DNA of 64,000 nucleotides from an uncultured Latescibacterota bacterium (GTDB lineage: Bacteria > Latescibacterota > UBA2968 > UBA8231): assembly GCA_951813615.1 (NCBI GenBank), contig OX638377.1, positions 2,108,001-2,172,000 of the forward strand, given 5' to 3'. The notes below the pieces were generated by a model. The model was not told where the DNA came from, did not search any database, and saw nothing but the letters and a program-made list of their open reading frames with translations. Below are positions 59,832 to 64,000 of the stretch, piece by piece. Position 1 is the stretch's first letter. Each line of letters begins with the position of its first letter. The translations under genes and the position numbers were made by a program.

Positions 59832-60680
59832 CTAGGACCAGACGAAAATTTCCGGTTTGTCCGCCGACATGGCGAAGAAGAAGGCGAGCACGACGCGGCG
59901 GCGCTGGCGCGTTAGGCGCTCTACTTCGTGGATGTTTTCGGTGCAGAAGAAGTAGAGATCGCCCGGTGTTAGGCGGACTTGGACGCGGGGGATGTGGTGC
60001 TCGGCGGCGTACTCGGCGAAGCGGTCGTCACGCAGGACTTCCTCGACGTGAGGCTGGGTGCCCCAGCAGCGGTAGATAAAGGGTTCGTCGGCGCCTGATT
60101 CATCGCCGGTCTGCAAGCACAGCACCCCGGCGAATTGGCGCTGGAAGTCGCCGACTGCGTATTCGTAGCCGGGGCGGGAGCGCTTGGCCACGGAGTCGTA
60201 GTGGGGCCTGTGGCCTTCGGCGGCGTGATACATGCGGAAGATGGCTGGCCCGTAGAGCCGTCCGTCTGGTTCGCGCGCGGTTTGAACTACCTTGCCCTCG
60301 GCGAGGTCGGATAGGGCCGCGTACATCGTGCGCACTGGGTCTGTAAACCCCTCGAAGAGCGTGGCGAACAACTCGTGGGTGTGGGCGGCGTGGGCGAAGA
60401 AGGCTGCTGGGTCGGACCCGAGCCGTCCGAGGCTGGTGCCCAAGTCGAGATAGGGGCCGCCGCTGAGTTGGGAAGCTTGGCCCACGGTGGCCGGATCGAA
60501 ATAGCCCCGCTCCTCAAAGCGGCGCATCAAGTCGCGGCAGTGGTTGGACGGATAGGCACCTCGCAGGACTACGGCGGGGACGTCTCCGTCGGCCAAGGCG
60601 GTGAGCGGGTGGGGTAGGCTGTGCAGCAGGGCGGTTGTGCTGTGGGCCTCGGCGGGCGTCCAGGCGTTGGGCTGGGGCAT
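59832..60680 (-). CDS. 2-Oxoglutarate/Fe(II)-dependent oxygenase
   Basis: The 282-aa oxygenase has the HxD pair His160 and Asp162 (RPHYDS), distal His251 (ENIHEVERL) and a basic cluster RQRRRVV that supplies the 2-oxoglutarate Arg. The motif TPGDLYFFCTENIHEVE is typical of the double-stranded beta-helix core. AAGGGA lies upstream of its ATG. The last 24 codons recur as a relic at 57521-57595. Together with the FAD fusion and the Gfo/Idh/MocA gene it forms a minus-strand operon. The substrate is unknown. Confidence 0.82.
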   Translation of the reverse strand: MPQPNAWTPAEAHSTTALLHSLPHPLTALADGDVPAVVLRGAYPSNHCRDLMRRFEERGYFDPATVGQASQLSGGPYLDLGTSLGRLGSDPAAFFAHAAHTHELFATLFEGFTDPVRTMYAALSDLAEGKVVQTAREPDGRLYGPAIFRMYHAAEGHRPHYDSVAKRSRPGYEYAVGDFQRQFAGVLCLQTGDESGADEPFIYRCWGTQPHVEEVLRDDRFAEYAAEHHIPRVQVRLTPGDLYFFCTENIHEVERLTRQRRRVVLAFFFAMSADKPEIFVWS

Positions 60681-60737
60681 GAGTTTCCCTTACGGATAGT
60701 TGTAATAATTCGTGTCAACTTGTTGTGGCCGTGTTGG

Positions 60738-61781
60738 TTATAATACAATCTCTCGACCCGTACGAGCCGATTCGTAACAGGCATCGACGACCTTTTGCAG
60801 GTTAAGTAGCTGGCGGGCGTCCTGCATGTCCCAAGGCTCGCCGGCGCGGAGTTGGGCGATGAGGGTGGCGTCTTGGGTGTGGACGCTTTGGGACCAGCCG
60901 TCGCCGTCGAGTTGGGGCGTCTGATCGACGATCTCGCCTTCGATATCGACCTTGACTGCAAAGGGCTCGCCGGTGATGGTGGCGCGGGTGGTGGTCAGTT
61001 CAAAGCTGTGGAAGTTGGTCACCTCGCTGCACCAATTGCCCTCCAAGGAATAAAAGGTGCCGTTGTCAAAGCGCACCAAGCCGCTGATGAGGTCTTCGGC
61101 GTCGTAGCGCGCGTGGATGGTGGTATCGACCTTGGACCCGCGCTTGCCGGGGAAGAGGCGGCGGGTCGCTGCGCTGACGGTGAGCGGATTGGGCGAGCCG
61201 CCGACCCACATTGCTAGGTCGAGCGTGTGGACCAGGGTCGAGGCGAGGACGCCGCCGCCAGAGGTGGCTAGGTGGTAGTGCGGCCCCCAGACGGGCGGAT
61301 CGTCGTGGCAGCCCCACGCCTTGGCGAACACGGGCTCGCCGATGGTGCCGCCTTGGACTAAGTCGTGCAAATATCGCGAACTCGGCATATAACGCATGTT
61401 GGTGCCGAGTTGGACTTGCAGCCCGGTCGCCGCGGCTTTGGCGAGGACGGCTTCGGCCTGCGCGACATTCATCATGAAGGGCTTTTCGCACAACACGCAG
61501 GCTCCGGCGTCGAGGCTGGCCAAGGACATGGCCTCGTGCGTGTTGGGCATGGTGGCGACGATGACTAAGTCGAGGTCGCCGGGCGCGAGCATATCCCGGT
61601 AGTCTTTGGCCGCGCGGGCTGCAGGCCAGAGTTGGCAGGCGGCAGCGAGGCGCTCGTCGTCGAGGTCGCAGACGGCAGCAACCGTCGCTTGGTCCGCGCC
61701 CAGGGACTTGAGGCAGGCAAAGTGGACGTTGGCTTGGGTGCCGCAGCCGATCATTCCGATGCGCACGGCGCGATCTAGCAT
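60738..61781 (-). CDS. Gfo/Idh/MocA-family oxidoreductase
   Basis: The 347-aa protein has a Rossmann loop MIGCGTQANVHF, the lysine motif CEKPFMMNV, and a C-terminal beta-sheet domain with DLAMWVGGSPNP. AAAGGA precedes its ATG. It differs clearly from the oxidoreductase at 54281. It heads the minus-strand operon and lies divergently from the DadA-like gene. Confidence 0.9.
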   Translation of the reverse strand: MLDRAVRIGMIGCGTQANVHFACLKSLGADQATVAAVCDLDDERLAAACQLWPAARAAKDYRDMLAPGDLDLVIVATMPNTHEAMSLASLDAGACVLCEKPFMMNVAQAEAVLAKAAATGLQVQLGTNMRYMPSSRYLHDLVQGGTIGEPVFAKAWGCHDDPPVWGPHYHLATSGGGVLASTLVHTLDLAMWVGGSPNPLTVSAATRRLFPGKRGSKVDTTIHARYDAEDLISGLVRFDNGTFYSLEGNWCSEVTNFHSFELTTTRATITGEPFAVKVDIEGEIVDQTPQLDGDGWSQSVHTQDATLIAQLRAGEPWDMQDARQLLNLQKVVDACYESARTGREIVL

Positions 61782-61824
61782 GGGTGGTTCCTTTCTGCTG
61801 GTGGCTCAACGCAGGTTTTCGGCG

Positions 61825-61830
61825 TATAAT
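61825..61830 (+). promoter_or_regulatory. TATAAT -10 box before the DadA-like gene
   Basis: A perfect TATAAT lies 68 bp upstream of ATG 61898. The -35 position has only a poor match (TGGCTC at 61802-61807). The leader also holds a CCGGC/GCCGG hairpin (61861-61865 and 61874-61878). Confidence 0.35.
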
Positions 61831-61897
61831 GTCCCTCTGAATACGTAGAGTGAAACACCACCGGCGTCAAGGTGCCGGACAAACGCGAGGTTGGGTT

Positions 61898-63148
61898 ATG
61901 ACGCAACAGGTAGATGTGCTGGTCATTGGAGGCGGAGTCGTTGGTATCTGCGCGGCGCACTTTCTCCAGGAGCAGGGCCGCGAAGTTACTGTGGTCGAAA
62001 AGGACGAGGTCTGCGCGGGGAGTTCGTATGGCAACGCTGGGCTGATCGTCCCAAGCCACAGCGTGCCGTTGGCCGAGCCGGGGGTCATCGCTCAGGGCTT
62101 GCGGTGGATGTTCGACCCGGACAGTCCCTTCTACATCAAATGGCGCTGGGACCGCGACCTTATGGCTTGGCTCTGGCAGTTCCGCAAGGCCAGCACCATG
62201 CGGCGAGTGCGGCAGGCCATGCCGCTGTTGCGCGATATGCACTTGGAGAGCTTTCGGCTCTATGAGGCGTTGGCCGCGGAATTGGATTTTGCCTTTGGGC
62301 ACGAGGGTCGGCTCCTACTGTGCAAGACCGAGCAGGGGATGGAAAGCGTCCACGAAGAGGCCGAACTGATGCAGGAGATAGGGATAGAGGTGGAAATGAT
62401 CGATGCCCAACAGGCGCAGCAGCGCGCCGAGGTCGTGGAATTGGACTGCGTGGGCGGGGCGTTTTACGCGCAAGACGCCCACTTGGACCCGGCGCGTCTT
62501 GTGCGCTCTTTAGCTGCGCGCTGCGTCGAGCGCGGGGTGCAGTTAAACGAGAAAACCGAGGTTTTGGGGTTTGGCAAACAGGGGCGTCGCATCCAAGTAG
62601 TCGAGACGACGCGCGGGGATTTTGCCGCTGATGAAGTCGTGTTGTGTAGCGGGGCGTGGTCGCCGGGTGTGGGTCGCGGGCTGGGCCTGTCCCTGCCAGT
62701 GCAGCCGGCCAAGGGCTACAGCGTCACCGTCCACAAGCCGGATCCGTGCCCGGAGGTACCTCTGATGATGGTGGAAGCCCGCGTCGGCACCACTCCAATG
62801 GGCGACAAGCTGCGCTTTGCCGGTACGCTCGAATTAGCAGGTATGGATACGTCGATCAACCGCCGCCGGGTCGCCGCGATTGTCAATGCGGTGCCGCGCT
62901 ACGTACCGGCGTGGACGCCGGATGCGTTGGAGTTAATCGAGGTGTGGCGGGGCCTGCGGCCCTGTACGCCGGATGGCTTGCCCTTTTTGGGGCGGCCGCG
63001 GGACTACGACAACCTCACGGTGGCGGCCGGGCACGCCATGGTTGGGGTCTCGCTGGGGGCGGTGACCGGGACGGTGATCGCGCGCGTGGTCCAGGGGGAG
63101 GAGCCGGGTTTTGATCTGAGTTTGTGCAACGTGGACCGATTCGGATAG
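61898..63148 (+). CDS. FAD-dependent amino-acid oxidase/dehydrogenase, DadA-like
   Basis: The 416-aa protein starts at ATG 61898 (GAGG upstream), giving MTQQVDVLVIGGGVVG with the FAD-binding loop at 10-16; the frame also extends to 61850 without a better site. DadA-type features are SSYGNAGLIVPSHSVPLAEPG, GFGKQGRRIQ, the PAKGYSVTV stretch and the C-terminal FAD contact GHAMVGVSLGAVTG. It probably oxidises a D-amino acid or a small cyclic amine or sugar amine, passing electrons to the respiratory chain. The kinase gene follows within 9 bp. Confidence 0.85.
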   Translation: MTQQVDVLVIGGGVVGICAAHFLQEQGREVTVVEKDEVCAGSSYGNAGLIVPSHSVPLAEPGVIAQGLRWMFDPDSPFYIKWRWDRDLMAWLWQFRKASTMRRVRQAMPLLRDMHLESFRLYEALAAELDFAFGHEGRLLLCKTEQGMESVHEEAELMQEIGIEVEMIDAQQAQQRAEVVELDCVGGAFYAQDAHLDPARLVRSLAARCVERGVQLNEKTEVLGFGKQGRRIQVVETTRGDFAADEVVLCSGAWSPGVGRGLGLSLPVQPAKGYSVTVHKPDPCPEVPLMMVEARVGTTPMGDKLRFAGTLELAGMDTSINRRRVAAIVNAVPRYVPAWTPDALELIEVWRGLRPCTPDGLPFLGRPRDYDNLTVAAGHAMVGVSLGAVTGTVIARVVQGEEPGFDLSLCNVDRFG

Positions 63149-63157
63149 GAGGAGCAG

Positions 63158-64000
63158 ATGCGCTGCGCACTGGGCATTGATTTGGGCACGGGAAGCACCA
63201 AGTCCGTTCTCCTCGACGAGGTAGGCGACCTCATCGGTAGGGGGCAGGCCGAGTATCCGCTTTATAAGCCGCATCCTGGGTGGGTCGAGCAGGACCCGGA
63301 GGATTGGTGGCGAGGGCTGTGCGCGTCTGCGCGTCAGGCTATCGCCGATATTGATCCAGCGCAGGTCTCCTGTGTCGGCCTGTCAGGGCAGATCAACGGC
63401 GCGGTATTTGTCGATAGCGCCGGGCAGCCCCTACAGCGGGTGCCAATCTGGCTCGATCACCGCTCGCAAGCAGAGTGCGATTGGGCCGAGCAGCGCGCGG
63501 GTGACTTGCTGCGGGAGCGGACGCTAATGCGGTTGGGGCCGGTTAATACACTGGCGAAGGTTTTATGGGTAAAAGACCATGCGACAGATGTTTACCAGCA
63601 GAGTCGCTGGATGCTGTTGCCCAAGGATTGGCTGCGCTACCGGCTCACTGGACAGATAGCAGCAGAGGTGTCGGATGCCTCGACGACTGCAGCTTTTGAT
63701 CTGCACGATCGCCAGTGGTCCGGGGAAATTTTGGAGGCGTTGGAAGTCGATACGGGGCTGTTCCCGGACTTGGTTGATTCGCCAGAAGTGGTCGGGGCCA
63801 TAACTCAAGAAGCTGCCGAGCAGACGGGGCTGGTCGAGGGCACGCCTGTCGTCGCTGGCGGCGGGGACATGCCCTGCATGATCCTTGGCGCTGGAGTGAT
63901 TGAGCCGGGCATTATCAGCTTGGGAATCGGCACGGCGGCGCACGCCACGGCTTTTGCCGAGACGCTGGATCCACGGGCCTTTGACAAGCTCTGGCCGATG
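63158..64000 (+). CDS. FGGY-family carbohydrate kinase (truncated at window end)
   Basis: The frame opens at ATG 63158, with AGGAGG at 63147-63152 overlapping the previous stop, and runs to the window edge (281 codons). The N-terminal phosphate-1 motif is GIDLGTGSTKSVLLDE, followed by PGWVEQDPEDWW, GLSGQINGAVF, PIWLDHRS and LLPKDWLRYRLTGQI. These are typical of xylulokinase-like members. The second ATPase half begins with VVAGGGDMPCMILGAGVIEPG. The C-terminal part is outside the window, and the sugar specificity cannot be read. Confidence 0.9.
   Translation, partial: MRCALGIDLGTGSTKSVLLDEVGDLIGRGQAEYPLYKPHPGWVEQDPEDWWRGLCASARQAIADIDPAQVSCVGLSGQINGAVFVDSAGQPLQRVPIWLDHRSQAECDWAEQRAGDLLRERTLMRLGPVNTLAKVLWVKDHATDVYQQSRWMLLPKDWLRYRLTGQIAAEVSDASTTAAFDLHDRQWSGEILEALEVDTGLFPDLVDSPEVVGAITQEAAEQTGLVEGTPVVAGGGDMPCMILGAGVIEPGIISLGIGTAAHATAFAETLDPRAFDKLWPM

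Overview
The window is a gene-dense, moderately GC-rich bacterial segment with about 40 protein genes. I saw no rRNA, tRNA, CRISPR array or transposase. The gene content suggests an uncultured diderm of the Latescibacterota/Poribacteria type: many secreted discoidin-like proteins with FlgD/CHU_C-like tails, fused membrane-spermidine-synthase proteins, large DUF6785-like membrane proteins, 2OG-Fe(II) oxygenases, enolase-superfamily and Gfo/Idh/MocA enzymes, and sugar ABC importers. That placement is inferred from gene content and was not tested by phylogeny.

Left part (1-10.2 kb). A sugar ABC importer is arranged as permease, permease, a 54-aa membrane protein and an ATPase, joined by 4-nt overlaps. 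A second ATPase follows, but a 754-aa leucine-rich-repeat lipoprotein with a C-terminal leishmanolysin-like zinc protease lies between the two. Next come a PpiC-type foldase lipoprotein, a membrane-anchored SGNH hydrolase and a secreted CBM9/DOMON-like protein that ends at a strong terminator.

Central part (10.3-28.6 kb). This is the most distinctive block. Five paralogous secreted proteins combine discoidin-like modules with a C-terminal PNGDGxND domain and a conserved terminal [VA]xVY or ATY. They surround a 908-aa predicted outer-membrane protein, a DUF6785-like polytopic protein and a fused membrane/spermidine-synthase-like protein. Two of the five are near-identical, gene-precise duplicates. 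I read the block as a surface-protein system with its own membrane partners; no function has been shown.

Right-centre (28.8-46 kb). A TPR lipoprotein, a DUF4091-type putative glycosidase, a 36-aa small ORF, a Tat-type sulfite-oxidase-family protein and a second fused spermidine-synthase-like protein are followed by carbohydrate genes: a TIM-barrel-like protein, a heparinase-II/III-like protein fused to a beta-propeller, a GH43/GH130-like propeller, a PhyH-type dioxygenase and an enolase-superfamily dehydratase.

Right end (46-64 kb). A secreted sugar-binding-like protein with a PKD domain lies divergently from an ABC importer with binding protein and two permeases but no ATPase. After it come a second DUF6785-like protein, a tandem alpha/beta hydrolase, two Gfo/Idh/MocA oxidoreductases, a second LRR/metalloprotease lipoprotein, an FAD-oxidoreductase/sialidase fusion, a 2OG oxygenase with a relic of its own 3' end nearby, a DadA-like oxidase and a truncated FGGY kinase. 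Together the genes suggest scavenging of complex, probably acidic or decorated, glycans: binding and cleavage at the surface, ABC uptake, then oxidation, dehydration and phosphorylation in the cytoplasm.
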